From the NCBI RefSeq assembly GCF_000686045.1, contig NZ_JMLV01000006.1, positions 124,001 to 188,000 on the forward strand: a stretch of 64,000 bases of DNA. The letters run 5' to 3'. Source of the stretch: Fodinicurvata fenggangensis DSM 21160 (lineage in GTDB: Bacteria > Pseudomonadota > Alphaproteobacteria > Kiloniellales > DSM-21159). Every line of letters starts with the position of its first letter. The first letter of the stretch is position 1. This document shows positions 57,546 through 64,000 of this stretch, piece after piece. Both the position numbers and the translations under genes were made by a program. The notes under the pieces are model-generated. The model was given only the letters and a program-made list of their open reading frames with translations, had not been told where the DNA came from and ran no database searches.

Positions 57546-57593
57546 AAATGCGATAATGTCTCGTATTTATAAATGCGATAAACTCTCGTATTT
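57546..57593. promoter_or_regulatory. Twin TetR operator between divergent genes
   Basis: AAATGCGA (57546-57553), 7 nt, TCGTATTT (57561-57568) is repeated as AAATGCGA (57571-57578), 7 nt, TCGTATTT (57586-57593). Each is a near-perfect inverted repeat, and the centres are 25 bp apart. The sites fill the space between the oxidoreductase and tetR starts, in an AT-rich patch where both promoters must lie. Confidence 0.8.
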
Positions 57594-57626
57594 ACTTTGT
57601 CAAGAAACCCGTGCAGGAAGGGCAGG

Positions 57627-58280
57627 ATGAGCGACACCACACCCAAACGCGACGAGGCGGAGACCGCGACGGGCGGCCTGGCCCGGCGCGTTCCCAGCCA
57701 GCGCCGCAGCCGCGAGCGCTTCGAGCGCATCCTTGAGTCCGCCATGGAAATCATCTCCGAGAAGGGCAGCGATGCCTTTCGCATGAGCGATATCGTGGAG
57801 CGCACCGGCATTCCCTTCGGCTCGCTCTATCAGTACTTTCCCGACAAGACGGCAATCATCGGCACGCTGGCCGAACGTTACAACGCAGAAGGACGCGCCT
57901 GCGTCGAGCAGGAGCTGGCTTCGGTGGACACACTCCCGAAGCTCCACGCCGCTCTCTGCCGCATCGTCGAGGGCTATTACCGGATGTTCCTCGACGAGCC
58001 CATCCTCTGCGACATCTGGCACGCCACGCAGACCGACAAGGAGCTGCAGAGGGCGGACGAGGCGGAGATGCGGCGCCTGGCCCAACTGCTGCTGGCGCGG
58101 ATGAAAGGGCTCGCCCCCTCCGCCGACGAGACGGAACTGACCAGGACCGCGGAACTCGTCATGGTCCTGATCGCGGCAACGGTGCGCCACGCCATCACCC
58201 TGGAGCGACCGGAGGGCGAGCGGGTCGTCGAGCAGTTCAAGGCCATGCTCTCAAGAAGCCTGCCCGAGATGCCCGGCTGA
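57627..58280 (+). CDS. TetR-family repressor
   Basis: The 217-residue regulator has the HTH ILESAMEIISEKGSDAFRMS with DIVERTGIPFGSLYQYFPDK and a ligand domain of the TetR_C-type helices. ATG 57627 has GGAAGGG upstream. It is divergent from the NmrA-like gene and very likely binds the twin palindromes between them, repressing both. The ligand is unknown. Confidence 0.9.
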   Translation: MSDTTPKRDEAETATGGLARRVPSQRRSRERFERILESAMEIISEKGSDAFRMSDIVERTGIPFGSLYQYFPDKTAIIGTLAERYNAEGRACVEQELASVDTLPKLHAALCRIVEGYYRMFLDEPILCDIWHATQTDKELQRADEAEMRRLAQLLLARMKGLAPSADETELTRTAELVMVLIAATVRHAITLERPEGERVVEQFKAMLSRSLPEMPG

Positions 58281-58346
58281 TTGCACACGCTCGAGAGGCG
58301 GAAAGGTGGCTGGACAGGACAGGAGAAGGGCTTCAGACTTCGCGCC

Positions 58347-59174
58347 ATGATTGATTTCCTGGACAAGTCCCATCGCGAACGCCCTCTCGGCGGCGGCTGC
58401 ATCGCCGAGGTCAGCCTGCTGGAATTCGAGGACGGCGAGAAACTGGTTGCCAAGCGCGACGGTGGCCGCGGCGGCGACCTGGAGACCGAAGGCTGGATGC
58501 TGCGCTACCTGGCCCAGCACAGCAGCCTGCCCGTGCCCGAAGTCCTGCATTGCGACAGCCAGCTCCTGCTCATGACGTGGCTGCCCGATGGGGGCGGCCT
58601 GACAGCAGCGGCAGAGCAGCATGCAGCAGAGCTGATCTCGGCCCTGCACGCGATCACGGCGCCGGATTTCGGTCTTGAGCGCGACACCCTCATCGGACCA
58701 CTGCATCAGCCCAACAGCCGCGAGGCCGATTGGGTCACCTTCTTTCGCGAGCACCGCCTGCTCTACATGGCCGACCTGGCGCAGCAGCGCGGCCGCCTGC
58801 CCTCGGCCACACGCCGGCAGATCGACCAATTGGCCGCACGCCTGCCTGACCTCATTCCCAGACAGGTGAAACCCTCGCTGCTGCATGGCGATCTCTGGGG
58901 CGGCAACATCCTGGCCAGCAAGGACCGGATTTCCGGGTTCATCGATCCGGCGATCTACTATGGCGATCGCGAGATGGATCTTGCCTTTTCCACGCTTTTC
59001 GGCAGCCTCGGCGATGGATTCTTCCGGCACTATCAAGAGCGGCAGCCCCTTGAACCCGGCTTCTTCGAGGAACGCCGGGACCTCTACAACCTCTACCCCC
59101 TGCTGGTCCACACGACCCTGTTCGGCGGTGGCTATGCTGGTGCGGTGAAACGGATAACGGAGGGTTTTCTGTGA
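58347..59174 (+). CDS. Fructosamine kinase-like protein
   Basis: The 275-residue kinase-fold protein has the FN3K-family blocks GGGCIAEVSLLEFEDGEKLVAK (ATP Lys), EGWMLRYLAQ, the catalytic HGDLWGGNIL and DPAIYYGDREMDLAF. Family members phosphorylate ketosamines on glycated proteins, which then decay; bacterial substrates are mostly ribulosamines. ATG 58347 is the usual start. It overlaps the transporter gene by four bases. Confidence 0.9.
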   Translation: MIDFLDKSHRERPLGGGCIAEVSLLEFEDGEKLVAKRDGGRGGDLETEGWMLRYLAQHSSLPVPEVLHCDSQLLLMTWLPDGGGLTAAAEQHAAELISALHAITAPDFGLERDTLIGPLHQPNSREADWVTFFREHRLLYMADLAQQRGRLPSATRRQIDQLAARLPDLIPRQVKPSLLHGDLWGGNILASKDRISGFIDPAIYYGDREMDLAFSTLFGSLGDGFFRHYQERQPLEPGFFEERRDLYNLYPLLVHTTLFGGGYAGAVKRITEGFL

Positions 59175-60118
59175 GCCAGGACAGCAGCGACAGTTCGGAC
59201 CAGGGGGAAAACCGGCTTCTGATCGGCATCTCCGCCATGCTGACCGGCATGGCCTGCCTGACCGTCATGGACGCCACGGCAAAGTGGCTGGGCGAGGGCT
59301 ACGCCATCAGCCAGATCGTCTTCTTCCGGAATTTCTTCTCGCTGATCCCCGTGGCCTTCATCGTCTGGTTCGGCGGCGGCCTGCCGGCCCTGCGCACGAA
59401 ACGCCTGAAGCTGCACCTGCTGCGCGGCGTCTTCATCCTGGTGGCCATCTACAGTTTTTTCTACGGCCTGCGCTTCATGCAGTTGGCCGAAGCTGTTTCC
59501 ATCGCCTTCCTGGCGCCGCTGTTCGTGGCCGCACTTTCGGTTCCCATCCTGGGCGAGAAGGTCGGCCCGCGCCGCTGGACCGCCGTCCTGATCGGCCTGC
59601 TGGGCGCTCTCATCATCATTCGCCCGGGCACCGAGGTCTTCAAGTGGGCCTCGCTGCTGCCCGCGACGGCCGCGCTCAGCTATGCCTTCATCATGGTGAT
59701 GGGCCGCAAGCTCAGCCGTACCGACAGCAACGCCGCCATCATGGTCTATGGCACCGCTGTGGCCGTGCTCGTCTCGGGCATCTTCCTGCCTTTCGACTGG
59801 CGCATGCCCAGCCTGTTCGATTGGCTCCTGCTGGTGGAAATGGGCGTGCTGGGCGGTTCGGCCATCTATTTCATCACGGTCGCCTATCGCAACGCCCAGG
59901 CCTCACTGGTCGCCCCCTTCGAGTACTCCGCCCTGCTCTGGGGCCTGATCCTCGGCTGGCTGCTGTGGCGCGAGTTCCCCGGTGCGCACGTTTGGCTGGG
60001 CGCCGGTATCGTCATCGCCAGCGGCATCTACCTGCTCTATCGCGAAAACCAGGTGGCCCGTCAAAAGGCCCGCGCGGTACCCGAAACGCCCGTCGTCCGC
60101 CCCCGCAGCTTCCGTTAA
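59171..60118 (+). CDS. EamA-family (DMT) transporter
   Basis: The 315-residue protein has ten membrane helices in two EamA repeats, with family segments ATAKWLGEGYAISQIVFFR, EAVSIAFLAPLFVAALS and AQASLVAPFEYSALLWGLIL. It starts with GTG at 59171 inside the kinase-like gene and is translationally coupled. Export or import of a small metabolite is likely, the substrate unknown. Its stop lies in a 17-bp tandem repeat shared with the convergent rocD end. Confidence 0.88.
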   Translation: MSQDSSDSSDQGENRLLIGISAMLTGMACLTVMDATAKWLGEGYAISQIVFFRNFFSLIPVAFIVWFGGGLPALRTKRLKLHLLRGVFILVAIYSFFYGLRFMQLAEAVSIAFLAPLFVAALSVPILGEKVGPRRWTAVLIGLLGALIIIRPGTEVFKWASLLPATAALSYAFIMVMGRKLSRTDSNAAIMVYGTAVAVLVSGIFLPFDWRMPSLFDWLLLVEMGVLGGSAIYFITVAYRNAQASLVAPFEYSALLWGLILGWLLWREFPGAHVWLGAGIVIASGIYLLYRENQVARQKARAVPETPVVRPRSFR

Positions 60119-60140
60119 AGAACAGCTTTCGTTAAAGAAC
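60107..60140. repeat. 17-bp tandem duplication at convergent gene ends
   Basis: AGCTTCCGTTAAAGAAC (60107-60123) and AGCTTTCGTTAAAGAAC (60124-60140) differ at one base. The first copy carries the EamA stop (TAA, 60116-60118) and the second covers the rocD stop (60132-60134, minus strand), so the duplication lies exactly at the junction. Confidence 0.85.
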
Positions 60141-61358
60141 GGCGGCAATCTGCTCCACGGCCCAGTCGATCTCTTCGCGGGTGATGACCAGCGGCGGTGC
60201 CAGGCGGATGGTGTCCACGTGGGTTTCCTTGCACAACAGTCCGCGCTCCTTCAGCGCCTCGCAATAGCGCCGCGCTCCACCGGCGTCGGCGTGGAGCTGC
60301 ACCGCAATCATCAGGCCGCGCCCGCGCACCTGGGCCACCCGGTCACCCAGGGCCTGGCGCAGGCTGGACTCGAAATAGGGGCCCAGTTCAGCGGCAGTCT
60401 CAATCATGCCCTCATCCACCAGCACGCGCAGGGCCGCACGCGCCACGGCACAGGCCAGTGGGTTGCCGCCGAAGGTGCTGCCGTGCTCGCCGGGTTGCAG
60501 GACGCCCAGCACCTCGGAGTTCGAAAGCACGGCCGAGACCGGATAGAAACCGCCGGACAGCGCCTTGCCGATCAGGGTCACATCCGCCTCGATGTCCTCG
60601 TGTTCTTCGGCCAGCAAAGTGCCGGTGCGTCCCAGTCCGGTCTGGATCTCGTCCAGGATCAGGGTGGCGCCACGCTCCGTACAGAGCTGACGCATCCGCT
60701 TCAGATAGCCTGCAGGCGGGATGACGACACCGGCCTCGCCCTGGATGGGCTCAGCCAACACGGCTACGGTGTTGGGGGTAAAGGCCGCCTCCAGCGCCTC
60801 GGCGTCACCAAAGGGTACGACCTTGAAGCCGGGCGCAAAGGGTCCGAAACCGCGGCGCGCGTCAGGGTCCGTGCTGAAGCCGACGATCCCCAGGGTGCGG
60901 CCGTGGAAATTGTTGCGGCAGACGATGATCTCGGCCTTGTCCTTCGGCACGCCGCGGACTTCATAGCCCCACTTACGCACGGCCTTGACCGCGGATTCCA
61001 CGGCCTCGGCCCCGCTGTTCATGGGCAGGACCTTGTGCGAACCGGTCAGCTCGCAGACCTCCTCGTAGAACAGGGCCAACTGGTCATTGCGGAAAGCGCG
61101 TGAGGTCAGGGTCAGCCTGGCCGACTGCTCGACCAGGGCTTCGCGGATGCGCGGATGGCAATGCCCCTGGTTGACCGCGGAATAGGCCGACAGGCAATCC
61201 AGGTAGCGCTTGCCCTCGGTATCCCAGACCCAGACACCCTCGCCGCGCGCCAGGACCACGTCCAGCGGCTTGTAGTTATGGGCCCCCAGGGCGGATTCCA
61301 CCTCGATGTAATCGCTGGGGGTACGGAAGTTGCGGTCCTCTTCGCTGGCGATGGCCAT
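60132..61358 (-). CDS. rocD: Ornithine aminotransferase
   Basis: The 408-residue PLP enzyme has [47 protein letters not shown] (PLP contact) and the PLP Lys in [15 protein letters not shown]. It converts ornithine to glutamate semialdehyde. It is 18 bp downstream of the arginine dihydrolase-like gene, so the pair turns arginine to ornithine and on to pyrroline-5-carboxylate. Confidence 0.93.
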   Translation of the reverse strand: MAIASEEDRNFRTPSDYIEVESALGAHNYKPLDVVLARGEGVWVWDTEGKRYLDCLSAYSAVNQGHCHPRIREALVEQSARLTLTSRAFRNDQLALFYEEVCELTGSHKVLPMNSGAEAVESAVKAVRKWGYEVRGVPKDKAEIIVCRNNFHGRTLGIVGFSTDPDARRGFGPFAPGFKVVPFGDAEALEAAFTPNTVAVLAEPIQGEAGVVIPPAGYLKRMRQLCTERGATLILDEIQTGLGRTGTLLAEEHEDIEADVTLIGKALSGGFYPVSAVLSNSEVLGVLQPGEHGSTFGGNPLACAVARAALRVLVDEGMIETAAELGPYFESSLRQALGDRVAQVRGRGLMIAVQLHADAGGARRYCEALKERGLLCKETHVDTIRLAPPLVITREEIDWAVEQIAAVL

Positions 61359-61376
61359 GGCGCGTCTCCTTGCCGG

Positions 61377-62282
61377 TTATCCGATTTCTTGAAGGTCTTG
61401 TTGCTGCCAGTTTGCAGCGCCGTCCTGCGCCGCGCTGCTGCGGTCCAGGTGCAGGGTCATGCAATAGGCACCGCCGCCCGACAGGATGAAGGGCGCGAGG
61501 TCCAGTTCGATGCAGCGATAGCCGCGGGCCTCGAGCTGGTCCTTCAGGCGCGGCGTGCCTTTCGCCATGAAGATGTCGTGGCCCAGGTTGACGGCATTCA
61601 GGCAGAGCAACTCGGCCTCCGCCTCTCCGGCTTCGATCCGCAGGTCGTCCGACACCCGGCGGCGGATCTCGGCACGCGAAGCCTCCGAAAGTGCGCCCGG
61701 ATAGTAGACCACTTCCCCGCCCGGCAGGGGATAGAAGCAGACGTCCAGGTGATAGTAGCGCGGCGAGACCAGCTGCAATGGCACCACGGGAAAGCCGAAG
61801 TGCTTTTCTATAACGGCGGTCGCCTCATAGGCGGAGCGTTGCCCCCATCCGACCCAGAAGTGACGGCGCAGCGGATCCCAGATGCAGTCCCCGGCGCCCT
61901 CGTGGATGAGACCCTCCGGCAAGAGGTCCACCTGTCGCAGATGCCCCTGCTCGCGGAGCTGCTGGAAGAAAGCGTGGAAGTAGGGTTCCTCCCCCTGGCG
62001 TTCCGGATAGAGGAAACGCGCCATCAGCGCGCAGCCGTCCAGGACCACGGCAGCGTTCGCGGGAAACAGCATGTCCGGCAGGCCGGGTTGCCCCGGCACC
62101 ACCTCGACCCGGGCGCCGGCCTGCTCCAGGGCCTGGCGCAATGCCCTCCAGCAGCTCACCGCCTGGCGATGCCGTTCTTCCGGCGCGGCTGACCAGTGCG
62201 ATGGCTCCATCCAGGGATTGATGGAATAGCTGACCTCGTAATGGGCCGGATCGGTCATCAGGAAGGTTGGGACAGATGTCAT
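61377..62282 (-). CDS. Arginine dihydrolase-like guanidine hydrolase (ArgZ/DDAH fold)
   Basis: The 301-residue amidinotransferase-fold protein closely resembles the N-terminal catalytic part of cyanobacterial ArgZ/AgrE: VSYSINPWME, PDMLFPANAAVVL, ARFLYPERQGEEPYF, IHEGAGD, YYHLDVCFYPLPGG, VVYYPGAL and GGGAYCMTL. Likely catalytic residues are Cys274 and His178; Asn22 and Asn76, linked to dihydrolase rather than deiminase activity, are kept. It would cleave arginine to ornithine, CO2 and two ammonia. The coupled rocD supports this. DDAH activity is the main alternative. Confidence 0.82.
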   Translation of the reverse strand: MTSVPTFLMTDPAHYEVSYSINPWMEPSHWSAAPEERHRQAVSCWRALRQALEQAGARVEVVPGQPGLPDMLFPANAAVVLDGCALMARFLYPERQGEEPYFHAFFQQLREQGHLRQVDLLPEGLIHEGAGDCIWDPLRRHFWVGWGQRSAYEATAVIEKHFGFPVVPLQLVSPRYYHLDVCFYPLPGGEVVYYPGALSEASRAEIRRRVSDDLRIEAGEAEAELLCLNAVNLGHDIFMAKGTPRLKDQLEARGYRCIELDLAPFILSGGGAYCMTLHLDRSSAAQDGAANWQQQDLQEIG

Positions 62283-62334
62283 TCATTGCCTCCGGGACAA
62301 AGCGAATTCCTCGTGAGTGTGAGGCCGAAAGAAG

Positions 62335-62360
62335 TTGGCATAAAGGTCATGAAGTGCCAA
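62335..62360. promoter_or_regulatory. Candidate Lrp-type operator
   Basis: TTGGCA (62335-62340) and TGCCAA (62355-62360) form an inverted repeat with a 14-nt centre in the 100-bp gap between the arginine genes and the lrp gene. A TATACT -10-like sequence at 62371-62376 points to the regulator. Lrp/AsnC dimers bind such sites. Confidence 0.45.
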
Positions 62361-62382
62361 TTTCGCCAGCTATACTGACGTT

Positions 62383-62841
62383 ATGACATATGAATCTGGC
62401 AAAATGACGATGAATACCTCCATCGACGAAACCGATCGCCGCCTGATTGCCCTGCTGCGCAGCGATGCCCGCCTGCCGGCTTCCAGCCTGGCGGCCGAGT
62501 TGGGCGTCTCGCGCAGCACCGTGCAGAACCGCATCGAGCGCCTGAAGCGCGCCGGCCTGCTGCTGGGCTTCACCGTGCGCCTCAAGCCCGAAGCAGAACC
62601 GGCCCCGGTGCGCGCCATCACCATGATAGAGGTCCAGGGCAAGGCCGCCGAGAAGGTCCTGAAGACCCTGCGCGGCTTCCCCGAGATTGCCACCCTGCAC
62701 ACCACCAACGGCCGCTGGGACATCGTCGCCGAACTGCACAGCAGCGACCTGGAGGCCTTCGACAAGGCCCTCAACCGCCTGCGCCTGGTCGAAGGCATCG
62801 CCCACACCGAGACCAGCCTGCTGCTGTCGACCTACAAGTAG
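62383..62841 (+). CDS. Lrp/AsnC-family regulator
   Basis: The 152-residue regulator has the HTH LIALLRSDARLPASSLAAEL, GVSRSTVQNRIERLKRAGLL and a C-terminal RAM ligand domain (VRAITMIEVQGKA, HTTNGRWDIVAEL). It is divergent from the argZ-rocD pair and should respond to arginine, ornithine or a related amino acid. The TATACT element lies only 7 bp before ATG 62383, so translation may start at 62404 or 62410 (MNTSIDETD) instead. Confidence 0.88.
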   Translation: MTYESGKMTMNTSIDETDRRLIALLRSDARLPASSLAAELGVSRSTVQNRIERLKRAGLLLGFTVRLKPEAEPAPVRAITMIEVQGKAAEKVLKTLRGFPEIATLHTTNGRWDIVAELHSSDLEAFDKALNRLRLVEGIAHTETSLLLSTYK

Positions 62842-63068
62842 AGGGTGCAGCGAATCATCGTGAGCTTGTATCTGACGCCTGCGCCGGGATGCTTCGAGGG
62901 GCCGCTTGCGCAGCCCACCTTAGTATGAGGTAATTAACTATATGAATTTAAAGAATTATCCTCATCTTGAAGTAGTCCCCGAAGGGGGCCTCGAAAGATC
63001 CCGGCACAGGCGTTTCCGTAGACACGGATTAAACCAAGCCCGTGTAGAAAGCATGCCTTGACTCAAAA

Positions 63069-63085
63069 TAGACGACCGGTCTACT
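63069..63085. promoter_or_regulatory. Operator-like sequence before the tetR gene, copy 1
   Basis: AGACGACCGGTCTACT (63070-63085) has the self-complementary core GACCGGTC and lies 10-25 bp before the tetR start, downstream of an AT-rich patch at 62926-62970. The identical 16 nt recur at 63750-63765. The preceding 253-bp gap has no other feature I can name. Confidence 0.6.
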
Positions 63086-63094
63086 AATAAACTC

Positions 63095-63682
63095 ATGACC
63101 CAAACGAACACACGCGATCTGCTTATCGACGAGGGCCTCAAGGCGTTGCTGTCCGGCGGTTACGACGGCACGGGCATCGGGCCGGTGCTGAAGGCGGCCG
63201 GTGTGCCCAAGGGCTCGTTCTATCACTTCTTCGACAGCAAGGAAGCCTTCGCCGGCGCCGTGCTGGATGCCTATGCTGCGCGCTATGGCCGGGCGCGACG
63301 CGAGATCCTCGAAGACCGCAGCCACCCGGCCTTGGAGCGCCTGCGCCGCTACTTCACCTACATGAGCGAACTGCTCAGCCGGGAAGAGTTCGGCGGCTGC
63401 CTCTTCGGCAACCTGGCGCTCGCCAGCGCCACGCGGAGTCCCGTCTTCCGCGAGAAGCTGCAGAAGAGCTTCAGGGCCTGGCAGGGCGACCTGGCCGCAG
63501 TCCTGCGTGAAGCCCAGGGCGCAAGGGAGATTGCAGACGATCTGGAACCGGAGGAAACGGCCGCCTTCCTGATCGATGCCTATGAGGGCGCCTTGCTGCG
63601 CGCGAAAAGCGAAGGCACGAGCCTCCCACTCGAGCGCTTCGCGCACATTACGCTCACGCGCCTGCTGGCACCGACCACCTGA
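63095..63682 (+). CDS. TetR/AcrR-family repressor (NemR/LmrA-like)
   Basis: The 195-residue regulator has the HTH ALLSGGYDGTGIGPVLKAAG with VPKGSFYHFFDSKEAF, typical of the NemR/LmrA subgroup, and a C-terminal domain with EFGGCLFGNLALASA; the Cys there recalls redox- or electrophile-sensing members. Copies of one operator-like sequence before its start and at the start of the next gene suggest autoregulation and control of a downstream gene set that leaves the window. Confidence 0.9.
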   Translation: MTQTNTRDLLIDEGLKALLSGGYDGTGIGPVLKAAGVPKGSFYHFFDSKEAFAGAVLDAYAARYGRARREILEDRSHPALERLRRYFTYMSELLSREEFGGCLFGNLALASATRSPVFREKLQKSFRAWQGDLAAVLREAQGAREIADDLEPEETAAFLIDAYEGALLRAKSEGTSLPLERFAHITLTRLLAPTT

Positions 63683-63736
63683 CAGCTCCGATCTTCGGGA
63701 CGGAGAGACCACGAACGCAGCCGAAAGGGGATGACA

Positions 63737-64000
63737 ATGACCACCATAGAGACGACCGGTCTACTCCTGAACAATACCCTGCTCCATTCATCCAAGCACG
63801 CAAATGGCAGAACCTCGTTCTGGCAGCATCTGGCCACATTCGCCCAGGCGCGTGAGCGGGCCCGCCGTCACCGCCTGGCCCAAGCCCAGTTGGCTGCTCT
63901 GGACGAACGCCTGCTCTGCGATATCGGTTGCAAGTACCTGGAGGCACGGGCCAATCGGGCACCGCGCTACAGGCCCCTGGCGGCCCCCGTGCTGCACATC
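63737..64000 (+). CDS. DUF1127-domain protein, truncated by the window edge
   Basis: No stop occurs before the window edge, so only the first 88 codons are seen. The segment ARRHRLAQAQLAALDERLLCDIGCKYLEARA fits the DUF1127/YjiS-like pattern (LxxLDxRLLxDIG). Such small Arg-rich proteins bind RNA or affect phosphate and carbon metabolism in alphaproteobacteria. ATG 63737 has AAAGGGG at ideal spacing; ATG 63731 is too close to it. The operator-like sequence overlaps codons 5-10. Confidence 0.65.
   Translation, partial: MTTIETTGLLLNNTLLHSSKHANGRTSFWQHLATFAQARERARRHRLAQAQLAALDERLLCDIGCKYLEARANRAPRYRPLAAPVLHI
63749..63765. promoter_or_regulatory. Operator-like sequence, copy 2, inside the next gene start
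   Basis: The 16 nt at 63750-63765 are identical to the copy before tetR. They lie about 13-28 bp after the start of the DUF1127 gene. Binding there would block its transcription as a roadblock. Confidence 0.5.

Overview
The window looks like a chromosome segment of a GC-rich alphaproteobacterium, most likely Rhodospirillales-like. The evidence is a linked dnaA, dnaN, recF, gyrB and rpsT block, an enoyl-CoA hydratase - mutM - ubiE - ubiB block, a Usg protein, a separate ctaA, and ubiquinone and phosphatidylethanolamine genes. The genus cannot be fixed from sequence reading alone. No CRISPR array, rRNA or complete insertion sequence was seen.

Region 1 (1-10,236) is an integrated element that enters from the left edge and ends at the 3' end of a tRNA-Arg(ACG) gene. 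It encodes a full HK97-type head and packaging set in the order portal, protease, capsid, connector, head closure, HNH, TerS, TerL. No tail, lysis or integrase gene is visible before the tRNA. This composition resembles capsid-forming phage satellites more than an intact prophage. Directly after terL come two overlapping genes for zinc-ribbon proteins (2 and 6 tandem CxxC...CSxxC units), then three small genes of unknown function in the place where satellites often carry cargo. A perfect 9-bp inverted repeat precedes the portal gene.

Region 2 (10,237-22,900) is the replication neighbourhood: a lipoprotein, a Gpt-like phosphoribosyltransferase, a class A penicillin-binding protein, and gyrB, recF, dnaN and dnaA on the minus strand, followed by rpsT. 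A GFA-family gene on the opposite strand sits between dnaA and dnaN.

Region 3 (22,896-31,484) is an arsenite-oxidation cluster, aioX-aioS-aioR-aioB-aioA, plus a convergent DHA2 transporter. A sigma-54 promoter lies before aioB, with two 18-bp palindromes about 100-130 bp upstream of the predicted transcription start. The cluster sits between rpsT and the enoyl-CoA hydratase/mutM/ubiE/ubiB block, which are close neighbours in many alphaproteobacteria, so it was probably inserted. A second arsenic operon (arsR-acr3, 42,380-43,861) would export arsenite.

Region 4 (31,783-56,561) is mainly housekeeping: enoyl-CoA hydratase, MutM, UbiE, UbiB, Psd, PssA, a Bax-inhibitor-1 protein, an atypical SDR, a cupin, a BCCT transporter, a YbbA/YbbP-like ABC exporter divergent from TesA, Tas, ThpR, a TerB-like protein, Usg, CtaA, a GST, a CaCA exchanger, DedA, a UDG, a sirtuin and an LMW phosphatase.

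Region 5 (56,690-64,000) holds small regulated units: an NmrA-like oxidoreductase divergent from a TetR gene over a twin operator, a fructosamine-kinase-like gene with an EamA transporter, an arginine dihydrolase-like gene with ornithine aminotransferase under a divergent Lrp regulator, and a TetR gene followed by a truncated DUF1127 gene, each carrying the same 16-nt operator-like sequence.
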